DNA from: Bacillus glycinifermentans
GTDB lineage: Bacteria; Bacillota; Bacilli; Bacillales; Bacillaceae
DNA length: 64,000 bases
Direction: 5' to 3'
Assembly: GCF_001042475.2 (NCBI RefSeq)
Contig: NZ_LECW02000001.1
Coordinates: forward strand, 248,001-312,000
The position numbers were made by a program, and so were the translations under genes. Shown here piece by piece: positions 10,011-18,842 of this stretch. The notes under the pieces were generated by a model, which was given only the letters and a program-made list of their open reading frames with translations, searched no databases and was not told where the DNA came from. Within the stretch, counting starts at the first letter, position 1. Every line of letters starts with the position of its first letter.

Positions 10011-11360
10011 ATGCAAAAATACGTCGGGCTGATGAATGAACTGGAGGCGTTGATCGAGGAACGCTCGTTTCATGAGGGGGATAAGCTCCCGTCTATCCGG
10101 ACGCTTGCCGGGAAGTTTCGCGTAAGCAAAAGCACGGTGATCCGGGCGCTCAGCGAGCTGGAAAAGCGGCATATGATCTACTCGGTGCCAAAAAGCGGCT
10201 ATTACGTCGTGAAAAAGACGAACAAGCTGCTGGACAGGGAGAGGAGCACCATTGATTTCGCGGCATCGGCCCCTGATCCTGATGTATTTCCGTACCTCGA
10301 TTTTCAGCATTGCATCAACAAAGCTATCGATACGTACAAAAACGATTTATTTATTTACGGAACGCCGAAAGGCCTTCCGTCTTTGATCGGAGTCGTCCAA
10401 AAAGAGCTCGCAAATGCACAGGTCTTTACGAAGCAGGACAATATTTTCATCACGTCAGGCGTTCAGCAGGCTTTGTCATTGCTCGCTTCGATCCCTTTTC
10501 CCGATCAGAAGCGGAAAATCCTGATTGAACAGCCAACCTACCATTTGCTGCTCAAATATCTTGAAGTCCATCAGCTTCCGGTGATCGGCATTGAACGGAC
10601 GGCGCAAGGAATCGATTTGCAGCGGTTAGAGCTGCTTTTTCGCACGGAAGACATTAAGTTTTTCTATACGATGCCAAGGTTTCACAATCCGCTCGGAAGC
10701 TCCTATACCGAAAAAGAAAAAAAGAGCATCGTCCGGCTGGCGGAGAGGTACGGCGTTTTCATCGTCGAGGATGATTTTTTAGGAGATTTGGAGGGAAATC
10801 AGAAGGCGGATCCGCTGTTTTCCTATGATATCTCCTCGCGCGTGATTTATTTAAAGAGTTTTTCCAAAATCATTTTTCCCGGGCTGCGCGTCGGTGTTGC
10901 CGTGCTGCCGGATTCTTTGACAGAGACGTTTAATCAATACAAACGGCTGACGGATATCGACAGTTCGATGCTGTCGCAGGCCGCTCTGGAAATCTATTTG
11001 AAAAGCGGAATGTTCGAAAGGCATAAGCAAAAAATCCGCGCTTCATACGAAAAACGGTCGCGCCTTTTGCATGGCTTGCTGGAGGAGCTCGCCGGATCAG
11101 CGGGAGAACTTGTTGACTTTCACCCTCCTGATCAGCCGTGCGTCCATACCCATCTCGTCCTGGACCGCAAGCTCCCGGCGTCCCGGATCATCAAAAACAT
11201 GAGAAAGCGCGGCGTGTTGCTGGACCCTGTCGATGCCCATTATTTAGCAGGTTTTCAAAAACGAAATCTGTTGAAAATCAATACCACCAATGTAAAAGAA
11301 GAAGACATTCCGCGCGGTATCGAGCTGTTAAAACAGACAATCTGCACATCGCATTATTAA
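10011..11360 (+). CDS. ycxD: MocR/GntR-type regulator with aminotransferase-like domain
   Basis: The 449-aa protein has an N-terminal winged helix of the GntR type (residues 1-70, containing KLPSIRTLAGKFRVSKST) joined to a fold-type I aminotransferase domain. Pyridoxal phosphate features are visible: RFHNPLGSSY (Asn), IVEDDFLGD (Asp) and the Schiff-base lysine in LKSFSKIIFPGLRVGV near residue 288. MocR proteins sense PLP or amino-acid adducts rather than catalyse transamination. The ATG start follows GGAGAAGGAGAAGAGC. The gene is divergent from ycxC, its likely target, and both lie next to the lichenysin operon as in B. subtilis. Confidence 0.9.
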   Translation: MQKYVGLMNELEALIEERSFHEGDKLPSIRTLAGKFRVSKSTVIRALSELEKRHMIYSVPKSGYYVVKKTNKLLDRERSTIDFAASAPDPDVFPYLDFQHCINKAIDTYKNDLFIYGTPKGLPSLIGVVQKELANAQVFTKQDNIFITSGVQQALSLLASIPFPDQKRKILIEQPTYHLLLKYLEVHQLPVIGIERTAQGIDLQRLELLFRTEDIKFFYTMPRFHNPLGSSYTEKEKKSIVRLAERYGVFIVEDDFLGDLEGNQKADPLFSYDISSRVIYLKSFSKIIFPGLRVGVAVLPDSLTETFNQYKRLTDIDSSMLSQAALEIYLKSGMFERHKQKIRASYEKRSRLLHGLLEELAGSAGELVDFHPPDQPCVHTHLVLDRKLPASRIIKNMRKRGVLLDPVDAHYLAGFQKRNLLKINTTNVKEEDIPRGIELLKQTICTSHY

Positions 11361-11394
11361 AAAAAGGCTGTGATTCTTTAGATCACAACCTTTT
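11361..11394. terminator. Bidirectional terminator between ycxD and sfp
   Basis: Convergent genes share a stem AAAAGGYTGTGAT with a short loop and T/A runs on both sides; one pair is non-Watson-Crick. Confidence 0.75.
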
Positions 11395-12064
11395 ACAGCT
11401 CATCATACCCTTTAATTTCAATTTTGCCGGGAAAATCGGGCTCAGCGGAACAGACCGCCATTTTATAATCGGGGTCAAGTTCATACGTTTTCATATAACA
11501 AGGCGGGTGGCCTGAAGGAAGCTTCAGTGAAACGCGGCCATCTTCTGCGAGCTTGACGGAAAACGAATCAAGCGGCAAAGACAGGCCCTTTCCCGCCTGT
11601 TTGACAAAGCTTTCTTTCATCGTCCATAGATGATAGAAATAGGATAGGCGTTCAGGCTCGCTTTTTTCCATCAGGTCGCGATATTCTTCAAAGGAAAAAA
11701 AACGTTTCGCGATATCATAATTGACCGGTTTGATTTTTTCTACATCGACTCCGACCGGGGAGTTTCCGGCTGCGCACAAGATCCATTTTCCGGAATGGGA
11801 GATATTGAAATGAAAGTTCGGCAAGCCGAGAGCAGACGGCTTCCCATACCGGCCGGAGGAAAATGCGATTTGTTCATTCGCCAAGCCGAACGTTTCGCTG
11901 ATGATCTTTCTTATGAGGACTTCCCCGATCAGCGTTCGATTGGCGTCTTCCGGATATCTGTATCGGTTCACCTTGTCCTGCTTTTCTTCAGACACCATGG
12001 CCATCATTCGTTCGAACTGGCCTGAATTCGGAAGCTCATTCATAGAAACAGCGTAAATCTTCAT
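11393..12064 (-). CDS. sfp: 4'-phosphopantetheinyl transferase Sfp
   Basis: A 223-aa Sfp-type PPTase that converts apo-carrier domains of LchAA-AC and other NRPS/PKS proteins to the holo form using CoA. Key segments are visible: NISHSG, the Mg-binding GVDVEKIKP, and WTMKESFVKQAGKGL with the catalytic Glu and Lys. The ATG at 12064 (MKIYAV) is chosen because AAAGAGG lies about 9 bases upstream; a TTG at 12073 would abut the ribosome binding site. The reading frame is intact, so lipopeptide synthesis is not blocked at this step (unlike sfp0 of B. subtilis 168). It converges with ycxD. Confidence 0.95.
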   Translation of the reverse strand: MKIYAVSMNELPNSGQFERMMAMVSEEKQDKVNRYRYPEDANRTLIGEVLIRKIISETFGLANEQIAFSSGRYGKPSALGLPNFHFNISHSGKWILCAAGNSPVGVDVEKIKPVNYDIAKRFFSFEEYRDLMEKSEPERLSYFYHLWTMKESFVKQAGKGLSLPLDSFSVKLAEDGRVSLKLPSGHPPCYMKTYELDPDYKMAVCSAEPDFPGKIEIKGYDEL

Positions 12065-12145
12065 CACGTGCAACCTCTTTACATGAAATTTAATCTATTT
12101 TGATTGTAGCAAACATGAAAGACAGACGAAAGGAGTTAAAAAACG

Positions 12146-12928
12146 ATGAATGGAACACTGATAAACGACACGTTTTCCGGCAGAGAGCTGTTGATCTATC
12201 TGCCACCTTCATATCAGATTGGCCGAAAACGCTATCCGGCGCTTTACGTTCATGACAGGGGGGATCTGTTTGATCCGGGCCTTAGCGATAGCTTAGAGAT
12301 CATTGAACATTTCTGCCGCCGCGGGGAAATGCCGGAACTGATCATGATCGGCGTGGCTTCGGAAGACAGGGAAAACGAGTATACCCCTTTTCCGCAGCCT
12401 CACTTAAAAAAGACGGATCATACATACGGAGGAAACGGCGCTCATTACGCCGAATTTTTGGCCAGGCAGCTAAAGCCGTTTATCGACCGGAAGTATTTGA
12501 CAGATGGGAGCCGCGAAAACACCGGGACCATCGGGAAGTCGTTCGGCGGGCTCATCTCGATGTATACGGCATATTTGGAGCCGCAAACGTTCGGGAAAAT
12601 CGGAAGCCTGTCGGGTTCCTTTTGGTTTAAAGGAATGATTGAATATATGCGCGGACGCACCTTTCTAAATCCGGATCTGCGCATTTATATGGATGTGGGG
12701 AGCACGGAAGGAACAGACCGCGACAATCTTCAGAAAGAGATGATTCCGAGAACAAAGGAAGCCTTCCGCATATTATCAGAAAGCGGATTGTCAGGGGAAC
12801 ATCTCAAATTTGTCATTGATGAAGGAGGAGCGCACAGATTCGAGCGGTTTGCGAAGCGTTTTCCGGAAGCGGTCAAATGGCTGTTTGCAGACAGCCGGCC
12901 TTTTCTGTCACAACAAAGCACAGAATGA
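12146..12928 (+). CDS. Esterase D/IroE-family esterase, possible ferri-siderophore hydrolase
   Basis: A 260-aa alpha/beta hydrolase of the PF00756 type (enterochelin esterase / BesA relatives). The N-terminus RELLIYLPPSY and the block RYPALYVHD are typical. The nucleophile is Ser in IGKSFGG near residue 130, and the likely catalytic His is in GGAHRFER near 231. No signal peptide is seen, so it should act in the cytosol. Known relatives hydrolyse trilactone siderophores such as ferri-bacillibactin, releasing iron. No iron-uptake genes are adjacent, so the substrate is uncertain. It stands alone with its own GGAG ribosome binding site. Confidence 0.7.
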   Translation: MNGTLINDTFSGRELLIYLPPSYQIGRKRYPALYVHDRGDLFDPGLSDSLEIIEHFCRRGEMPELIMIGVASEDRENEYTPFPQPHLKKTDHTYGGNGAHYAEFLARQLKPFIDRKYLTDGSRENTGTIGKSFGGLISMYTAYLEPQTFGKIGSLSGSFWFKGMIEYMRGRTFLNPDLRIYMDVGSTEGTDRDNLQKEMIPRTKEAFRILSESGLSGEHLKFVIDEGGAHRFERFAKRFPEAVKWLFADSRPFLSQQSTE

Positions 12929-12981
12929 CAGGAATTCCTGACCTTTGACTGATATGGTGGAAACTGAAAGGAGAAACAACA

Positions 12982-13845
12982 ATGGAAGTCGTGAATCGTC
13001 TGGCTGAAAGCATTGATTTTATCGAACAGAATCTTGACAAGGACTTGCGTCATGAAGATGTCGCAAAGGTCGCCTGCTGTTCAAAATTTCATTTTCAGCG
13101 CATGTTTTACATGCTGACGGGCGGTACGCTCGCCGACTACATCCGCAAACGGAGGCTGACCGTTGCTGCCCAGGAACTGGCTTCAGCAGATGCAAAAGTC
13201 ATTGATGTCGCTTTGAAGTATGGATACAACACGCCTGAATCGTTTTCTAAAGCGTTCAGCAAGCTTCACGGAATGAGCCCTTCACAGGCGCGAGAAAAAG
13301 GCCGGACGCTCAAGGCGTTTCCCCGTCTTTCCTTTCAAATTCAAATCAAGGGAGCAGAGGATATGAATTATAAGATCGCCCAGAAAGAATCGTTTCACAT
13401 CATGGGCAAAGCCATTCAGACGACTGTGAATATGGAGCAAAACAAAGTCGAGATTCCGGTGTTTTGGGATGAATTAAACCGAAACGGCTTTACAGAATCA
13501 TTGAAACCGTTCGCCGGACCGCTCGGCTATCTCGGCGTATGCATGGATTTTAACGAACAAGCCGACACATTCACCTACGTTATCGGCGTCGAAAAAACGA
13601 CCGAAGACCTCCCGGAGGGCTGTATCGTGAAAGAAATCCCCGCATCAACGTGGGCCGTGTTCGATGCCGTCGGTCCCGTGAATCAAGCCGTTCAAGCAAC
13701 ATGGGAGCGGATTTTCTCGGAGTGGTTTGCGGCTACAGGCTATGAACACGCAGACGGCCCCGAATTAGAAACTTACCCGGTAGACGGAAATATCATGGCT
13801 GAAGACCATGTCACGCAGATTTGGATACCGATCGTGAAGAAATGA
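12982..13845 (+). CDS. AraC-family regulator with GyrI-like effector-binding domain
   Basis: The 287-aa protein begins with two helix-turn-helix motifs of AraC type (residues 1-105, containing HEDVAKVACCSKFHFQRMF and the signature ALKYGYNTPESFSKAF). A C-terminal domain of about 155 aa (from MNYKIAQKESFHIMGK) belongs to the GyrI-like / multidrug effector-binding superfamily (Rob/SoxS-type architecture). It probably activates transcription after binding a small hydrophobic ligand. The ATG follows GAAAGGAGAAACAACA. Its stop codon overlaps the start of a 39-codon ORF. The target is unknown. Confidence 0.85.
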   Translation: MEVVNRLAESIDFIEQNLDKDLRHEDVAKVACCSKFHFQRMFYMLTGGTLADYIRKRRLTVAAQELASADAKVIDVALKYGYNTPESFSKAFSKLHGMSPSQAREKGRTLKAFPRLSFQIQIKGAEDMNYKIAQKESFHIMGKAIQTTVNMEQNKVEIPVFWDELNRNGFTESLKPFAGPLGYLGVCMDFNEQADTFTYVIGVEKTTEDLPEGCIVKEIPASTWAVFDAVGPVNQAVQATWERIFSEWFAATGYEHADGPELETYPVDGNIMAEDHVTQIWIPIVKK

Positions 13846-13961
13846 CGATTGATTTATTCTTTTCCACACTGACCATCCGCCAAAAATGCGAGATTGAGGA
13901 AATATACGATGAGATGAAGAAGCGGCAGTTAAGATATCTATACCCGAACAGCCGGCGGTAA
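13842..13961 (+). CDS. 39-aa YrzI-like small protein
   Basis: A short reading frame whose ATG overlaps the stop of the AraC-type gene (ATGA), giving 39 residues. The N-terminus MTIDLFFSTLTI is hydrophobic, and the rest is charged and helical (EIEEIYDEMKKRQLRYLY). This pattern resembles the small YrzI family of Bacillus (a hydrophobic MTLxxFFxTxTIxxR start, about 40-50 aa). It is followed directly by a terminator, so it would be the last cistron of the mRNA, expressed by termination-reinitiation. It could also be a chance frame, but the family-like start argues against that. Confidence 0.55.
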   Translation: MTIDLFFSTLTIRQKCEIEEIYDEMKKRQLRYLYPNSRR

Positions 13962-13967
13962 AGAAAA

Positions 13968-14005
13968 GAGGAAACCGGAGCATTCGTCCTGGTTTCCTCT
14001 TTTTT
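13968..14005. terminator. Terminator downstream of the AraC/YrzI-like pair
   Basis: The stem GAGGAAACC-GGA / TCC-T-GGTTTCCTC is followed by a run of T. It also overlaps the end of the convergent yczE, so it may act in both directions. Confidence 0.8.
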
Positions 14006-14667
14006 CAGCCGTTTTTTTTCAATGAAAAATGAACAGGCCGGGCCGCTTCCACCCGGCGTCCTGATACGGTGTATGCAAGGAGCCGTTTGGACTGCGGCAG
14101 CGAAAAGCGCAAAATCACGCCTGTCAAAATTGCGGTCAGCACGGTGCCGATGCCGATCGGGCCGCCGAGCAGCCAGCCGATAAACAAAATCGTCAGCTCC
14201 ATGCCGTTGCGGACCCATTGCACATTCCAGCCCGTTTTCTCAGAGATCAAAAGCATCAGGGAGTCGCGCGGACCCGCGCCGAGATTGGCTGACACGTAAA
14301 TGCCGACGCCATAACCGGTGAAAACGATGCCTAAAAGAAAAATGACGGCTGTTGAGACGTGAGTTTCAGGGTCTGGAAGGATGAAGGTGAAAAAATCTAT
14401 AAAAATACCGATCAACAGCATGTTTAACACGGCGCCGATTTTCGGCCAAGCCTTTGTAAACAGCGAGGTTAAACCGACGATGACAGCTCCGACAATGATC
14501 GACCATTGGCCGACGGACAGCCCCAAAAGGACAAACAGCCCATAATGGAACGCGTCCCACGGACCGATGCCGAGCGCTTTTCCTTCAATTGTAAGAGAAA
14601 CCCCAAAAGACAACACAATTAATCCGACAAAATAAAAAAGCCAGCGCAGAACGAATTCCCGCTTCAA
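14005..14667 (-). CDS. yczE: YczE/YyaS/YitT-family membrane protein
   Basis: A 220-aa integral membrane protein with about five hydrophobic segments and the family blocks GKALGIGPWDAFHYGL and NLGAGPRDSLMLL. In B. amyloliquefaciens YczE is reported to be needed for lipopeptide (bacillomycin D) production by an unknown mechanism, and it keeps its place near sfp here. The start is TTG at 14667, preceded by GAGGGG. The oxidoreductase gene lies upstream on the same strand with about 107 bases between, so co-transcription is possible. Confidence 0.88.
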   Translation of the reverse strand: MKREFVLRWLFYFVGLIVLSFGVSLTIEGKALGIGPWDAFHYGLFVLLGLSVGQWSIIVGAVIVGLTSLFTKAWPKIGAVLNMLLIGIFIDFFTFILPDPETHVSTAVIFLLGIVFTGYGVGIYVSANLGAGPRDSLMLLISEKTGWNVQWVRNGMELTILFIGWLLGGPIGIGTVLTAILTGVILRFSLPQSKRLLAYTVSGRRVEAARPVHFSLKKNG

Positions 14668-14774
14668 TCGATTCCCCTCTTTCCGAAAAAAACAATCGAG
14701 TGTTATTGTAACACAATCCGATGCCGATCAGAATAGGAATTATCGACCGAATGCCTGTGAAACAAGCTTTTTGG

Positions 14775-15890
14775 CTAATTCAAAACGACGGTTTGCCCCG
14801 TTTCAGCAGACTTCCGAACCGCATCCAACAGCATGTGCAGCTTCACGGCATCATCAAAGTCGGGAATGTTCCGCTCGTTTTCAAGAATATCTTTCGCCAG
14901 CACGCGATACGCTTTTTCAACATATCCAGCCGGGTGAGCGTCTTTTTCTGCTGACTGTCTGACGTGCTGCCAACGGATATGGCCAGTGCTTGTTAACAAA
15001 GCTGAACCGTCGGGATAGGCCATTTTTTCAAGTGTAAGGCCGCCGAATTGCACATGTCCGAGTGAACGCTGCTGCGAAAGCCGGAAAGCGCCTTTTTCCC
15101 CTTGGATTTCTAAACAAAAACCCGGATACACGCCGCCTTGAATATGAACGGACGCTGATGCGCCGCTTGCAAGCGTTCCGTTGACGACGATTTGATCTGC
15201 GGTATTTTTGGCAATCGTTTCGCCTGTTTCGGTGATGACGGCTTCCGGATAATTGTTATTCATCAACGCGGACAGTTCTTTGAAGCCGCCAAGTATATAA
15301 CAAAGTGCATCAAGCGAATGACCGCCGTTGATGGCGAGCAGATCAGCGCCGTTTTCCTTTTGCAGCAGATAGATGCTCTTCTCGTCCGTTACCCCGCCTT
15401 TTCCGTGGGTGGAGACGTGCATCGTGCAAGACAGCACCCTTCCGATGTCGCCTTTTTGAACCGCCTGCTTTAACCAGTTGATTTCCGGGGATTGCCTTGC
15501 CTGCAGTCCGACGGCATGGCGGATGCCCGCTTTCTTTGCCAATTCCGTCAGCTTCTTCGCTTGGTTTGTGTCGATCGCAAGCGGCCATTCGCAATATACG
15601 TGCTTTTGCTCCTGAATGGCTGCGGTGACCGCTTCATCATGAAACGGAACCTTTACGCTGACAACGACTAAATCGACATCCTTAGATTCCGCCAATGCCC
15701 GGTGATCTGCAAACGCAAGCGGTGCGCCGATTTCCGCGGCGCTCAATCTTGCGGATTCCATGTTGGACGTTCCGATCGCCGTAATCTGAAAATCCGGATG
15801 TTCCGTCAGAACCGGAATATGAGTCCGGCTGGCCCATTGATTATTCATTGAGCCTCCGATGATTCCCGTTTTGATCATACCATGTTTCAT
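14775..15890 (-). CDS. Gfo/Idh/MocA-family NAD(P)-dependent oxidoreductase
   Basis: The 371-aa protein has an N-terminal Rossmann fold (IKTGIIGGSMNN, a GxxGxxxx dinucleotide loop) and the EWPLAIDTNQ block in place of the usual EKP. The C-terminal part fits a Gal80/GFO substrate domain, with NGGHSLDALCYILG holding the family His/Asp positions. The substrate is probably a sugar, inositol or related polyol, but nothing nearby identifies it. ATG 15890 is selected because GGAGGG lies 8 bases upstream; upstream in-frame ATGs lack one. It is divergent from a LysR regulator, its probable controller. Confidence 0.78.
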   Translation of the reverse strand: MKHGMIKTGIIGGSMNNQWASRTHIPVLTEHPDFQITAIGTSNMESARLSAAEIGAPLAFADHRALAESKDVDLVVVSVKVPFHDEAVTAAIQEQKHVYCEWPLAIDTNQAKKLTELAKKAGIRHAVGLQARQSPEINWLKQAVQKGDIGRVLSCTMHVSTHGKGGVTDEKSIYLLQKENGADLLAINGGHSLDALCYILGGFKELSALMNNNYPEAVITETGETIAKNTADQIVVNGTLASGASASVHIQGGVYPGFCLEIQGEKGAFRLSQQRSLGHVQFGGLTLEKMAYPDGSALLTSTGHIRWQHVRQSAEKDAHPAGYVEKAYRVLAKDILENERNIPDFDDAVKLHMLLDAVRKSAETGQTVVLN

Positions 15891-15961
15891 CAATGATCCC
15901 TCCAATTCCATGATGTGCTTTTCACCAGTATAATGAGATATGATGATCATGAAAAATGTTA

Positions 15962-15978
15962 ATATATGATGCTTATAT
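15962..15978. promoter_or_regulatory. Possible LysR-type binding dyad
   Basis: ATATA-N7-TATAT, containing a T-N11-A pattern, lies in the 119-bp gap between the oxidoreductase and the LysR gene. AT-rich dyads are common by chance, so support is modest. Confidence 0.3.
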
Positions 15979-16009
15979 CATTTTTTTTGATGGGAGGGCG
16001 GGGAACCGA

Positions 16010-16870
16010 ATGGATATAGAAAACATGAAGGCGTTTGTTTCCGCGGCGGAGCTGCAAAGCATATCGGCTGCCGCCGTCAAGCTGAATCATCTGCAATCCA
16101 ATATGACGGCAAAGATTAAAAAAATAGAAGCCCATTACGGACAGGAGCTGTTCATCAGAAGTTCGAAAGGCGTTCGATTGACAAAAGAAGGGAAAATCCT
16201 CTACCGACAGTTTAAAAAAATGCTGCTGTTGTGGGAAGAAACAGAAAACAAAATGAAAATGTACGATGAACAGCTCAGGGTCGGCACGATGCTATCGGTC
16301 GGCGGAACGAAATTGGCGGGTTCGTCATTAATCAGGCTTTATCAATTGTATCCGAACTTATCGGTGACGCTGAAAACGGGATCGACGGAATATATCGAGG
16401 AACAGCTTCTTTTGGGGAATATTGATATTGCATATACGATCGGGTCAATGAACAACAAAAACATCCATTACGAACAATCGGGTGTGGAGGAAATGGTTAT
16501 CATCGGAGAAGGGATTGAAGAAAAGACGAGATTGGAAGAGTATATAAAGGGCAAAAACGTCCTTATCCTTTCAGATAAATGTTTGTATCTCTCGATCTTG
16601 AACAATATGTTCGCGGATATGAACATCACCCGCGGCGAAACGATCGAGGTCGGCGACATGCAGACGCTCGTCCAGCTTGCTTCAATCGGCATGGGCATTT
16701 CCCTCGTTTCCAAAAGAGTTGCAAAACGCTTTAAGACCGGGCCGTTTTTGGAAGCGCCGCCTTCGTATCGATACGTCAATACGTATATGATCACCCGTAT
16801 GAACCATCAGCTGACACCGATCGAGAAGCAATTTACGGAGTTAAGCCAGTCGCTTATGTACAATGAATAG
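16010..16870 (+). CDS. LysR-family transcriptional regulator
   Basis: A 286-aa LTTR: the winged helix-turn-helix at residues 1-60 (MKAFVSAAELQSISAAAVKLNHLQSNMTAKIKKIE) is followed by a periplasmic-binding-like effector domain. ATG 16010 was chosen over an upstream ATG because the protein starts at the normal LTTR position (MDIENMKAFV) and GGGAGG/GGGG precede it. It is divergent from the Gfo/Idh oxidoreductase, the typical arrangement for a LysR regulator and its target. The ligand is unknown. Confidence 0.85.
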   Translation: MDIENMKAFVSAAELQSISAAAVKLNHLQSNMTAKIKKIEAHYGQELFIRSSKGVRLTKEGKILYRQFKKMLLLWEETENKMKMYDEQLRVGTMLSVGGTKLAGSSLIRLYQLYPNLSVTLKTGSTEYIEEQLLLGNIDIAYTIGSMNNKNIHYEQSGVEEMVIIGEGIEEKTRLEEYIKGKNVLILSDKCLYLSILNNMFADMNITRGETIEVGDMQTLVQLASIGMGISLVSKRVAKRFKTGPFLEAPPSYRYVNTYMITRMNHQLTPIEKQFTELSQSLMYNE

Positions 16871-17168
16871 AAACTAAAGGTTTTCTAAAGGAGATTCAAG
16901 GCTTTTTAGGCGGCAGGTTTGCACCCCTCTGTCTTGTGTTTAAGCTTCTGAATTCCTTTTATAGGCCGATGGAACATGTTTTTAAACATAATTTTACTTA
17001 AACTTCTTAACAACGCGTTGAGAAGTTTTTTTATAACCGCAAAAACCGCAAAAATAAAACAATTTAAAGAAAATTGGCTCGAAATCCTAAAGAATTAGGT
17101 ATATTGCCCGATATGGCGAGTGAGGTATTTTTTTGAAATAAACATAACGACAGTCAGGAGAGAGAAAC
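16871..17168. other. Intergenic region between the LysR and decarboxylase genes
   Basis: About 298 bases without a gene. It contains one terminator-like hairpin (17001-17032) and, close to the decarboxylase, an AT-rich stretch with TATATT near 17100 that could be a -10 element without a convincing -35. Nothing else was recognised. Confidence 0.5.
17001..17032 (+). terminator. Terminator-like hairpin upstream of the decarboxylase gene
   Basis: AACTTCT pairs with AGAAGTT around a palindromic CAACGCGTTG core and is followed by seven or more T. It ends LysR transcription or, if the promoter lies further upstream, could act as a leader attenuator for the decarboxylase operon. Confidence 0.6.
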
Positions 17169-18830
17169 ATGCAGCAAAGCAAGACATCAGATGTACAGAA
17201 ATGGTTTCCGAGCGAAGACGGAAATGCAGCGAAGAGAAGCAAATTTTTATCTCTGATCGAGCAGTTGATCCGCGGAGTCGACGATTTGAAAAATCCGGAT
17301 CAGGTCAACCTCAATGGAGTGAAGGACCGGGAAGGGCTTTTTTATGAAAAATTGATTTCCGAAAGCAAAATTCCTGTTTCAGGACGTCAGATGGAAGATG
17401 TCAATGAAGAGCTGCTGAAGCTTTTGCACAGCCATCCGTACCATTCAAAATACTTTTTTACCAACATTCTTCCGATGGCCAGCATTCCGGGAATCTTAGG
17501 AATGATCACGGCCTTCATGGTCAACGGCAATAATTTGTGGGATGTGTACGGGCCGGCCGGTGCAGAGGCTGAAGTGAAGGTCATTGCGATGATGTCAAAG
17601 CTGGCGGGCTATGATGCTGATAAAAGCGGAGGCTATACGACGTGGGGCGGACAAGGCGCGGTATTCACCGGACTTCGGATCGCGATTGCGAAAATGGCGC
17701 CATCTGCACTTAAGGAAGGCGTTCCAGGGAACTTCTATGCCTTCTGTTCAGAAGCTGCGCATTACAGCTTGTTTAAGTCAATGGAAGCGACAGGGCTCGG
17801 CAGCGATCGCCTGATCAAAGTCAAAACCAACCTTGATCACTCAATGGACACGGACGATTTGCGGAAAAAGATGAGGGAGGTTTGCGAAAATGGCGGCATT
17901 CCGGTTTATATCGTCGCCACGACGGGAACAACGGATGCGATCGGGATCGATGACGTCCGTGCCGTGCGGCTTGCCGCTGAAGAGGTATCCCGCGATTTTG
18001 AACTGCCTGTTCCGCACATTCACGCCGATTCTGCACTTGGCGGATTTTTTGCGTTTTTTAATGATTATGATCTGGGTGAGAACGCTTTATCCTTCAGTCC
18101 GGGCGTCCTCAGCATGATCAAGCCGATCAAAGAGAAAATGCAGCACTTGCACGAAGCCGACTCGCTTTGCTTTGATTTTCAAAAACTCGGCCAGACACCT
18201 TATGTCACAAGCCTGTTCCTTGTCAAAGATGCCAATGATTTGAAGCGGATTGACCTCGATCCTGAGGAGACGCCTTATGTCGGCCACCGCGGCTATGGCG
18301 AGTATCATACGGGCTATACGCTGGAATGTTCACGGATGGCCAGCTCCATCAGCATGTACAGTGCGCTGTTGTCGTTTGGGCGCGAAGGCTATCAAAAGCT
18401 CCTCGGCCAGTTCCTTGACGTCAATCATCATTTCCGCGAGGAGCTCATCCGCCAGATTCCGCAGGCGGACATTATGAACCCCGACAACCACGGGATGTCG
18501 ACGCTGTTCCGGATCTATCCTGAAGGAGCGCCGAGATTTGCCGATGAGATGTCGGGAGAATGCAGCGTTCAGGAGCTAAAGAGGAACAATCTGCTGAATG
18601 AGAAGTTATTCGAGAAGCTTGGGGAGCATCGGGACAAAATGTTTTTCGGCGATACGAAAAAGCACCTGATCGCAGGGACGCGGGAAGGGGTCGAAGTTCC
18701 GCTGTACGTCAGCAAATTTTTCGTGATTTCTCCTTATACATTGCCTGAGCACGTGCCGCATATCGTCGCCTACTTAAAAGAAAAAATAGAAGAAGTCTGC
18801 CGGCAGTTTGAATCTGCCCTGACGAAGTAA
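17169..18830 (+). CDS. Group II PLP-dependent amino-acid decarboxylase (glutamate/aspartate-type)
   Basis: A 553-aa group II decarboxylase. Visible elements are the conserved His in CSEAAHYSLFKSME near residue 200 that stacks on PLP, HIHADSALGGFF near 280 with the Asp that pairs with the pyridine nitrogen, and the Schiff-base Lys in CFDFQKLGQTPY near 338. The usual HK pair is QK here. Such enzymes make GABA, beta-alanine or aromatic amines; the sequence alone does not fix the substrate. The N-terminal extension of about 100 aa is longer than in bacterial GadB. The ATG follows AGGAGAGAGAAAC. A chemoreceptor gene begins 12 bases downstream, so the two are probably co-transcribed. Confidence 0.8.
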   Translation: MQQSKTSDVQKWFPSEDGNAAKRSKFLSLIEQLIRGVDDLKNPDQVNLNGVKDREGLFYEKLISESKIPVSGRQMEDVNEELLKLLHSHPYHSKYFFTNILPMASIPGILGMITAFMVNGNNLWDVYGPAGAEAEVKVIAMMSKLAGYDADKSGGYTTWGGQGAVFTGLRIAIAKMAPSALKEGVPGNFYAFCSEAAHYSLFKSMEATGLGSDRLIKVKTNLDHSMDTDDLRKKMREVCENGGIPVYIVATTGTTDAIGIDDVRAVRLAAEEVSRDFELPVPHIHADSALGGFFAFFNDYDLGENALSFSPGVLSMIKPIKEKMQHLHEADSLCFDFQKLGQTPYVTSLFLVKDANDLKRIDLDPEETPYVGHRGYGEYHTGYTLECSRMASSISMYSALLSFGREGYQKLLGQFLDVNHHFREELIRQIPQADIMNPDNHGMSTLFRIYPEGAPRFADEMSGECSVQELKRNNLLNEKLFEKLGEHRDKMFFGDTKKHLIAGTREGVEVPLYVSKFFVISPYTLPEHVPHIVAYLKEKIEEVCRQFESALTK

Positions 18831-18842
18831 AAGGGGATATGG

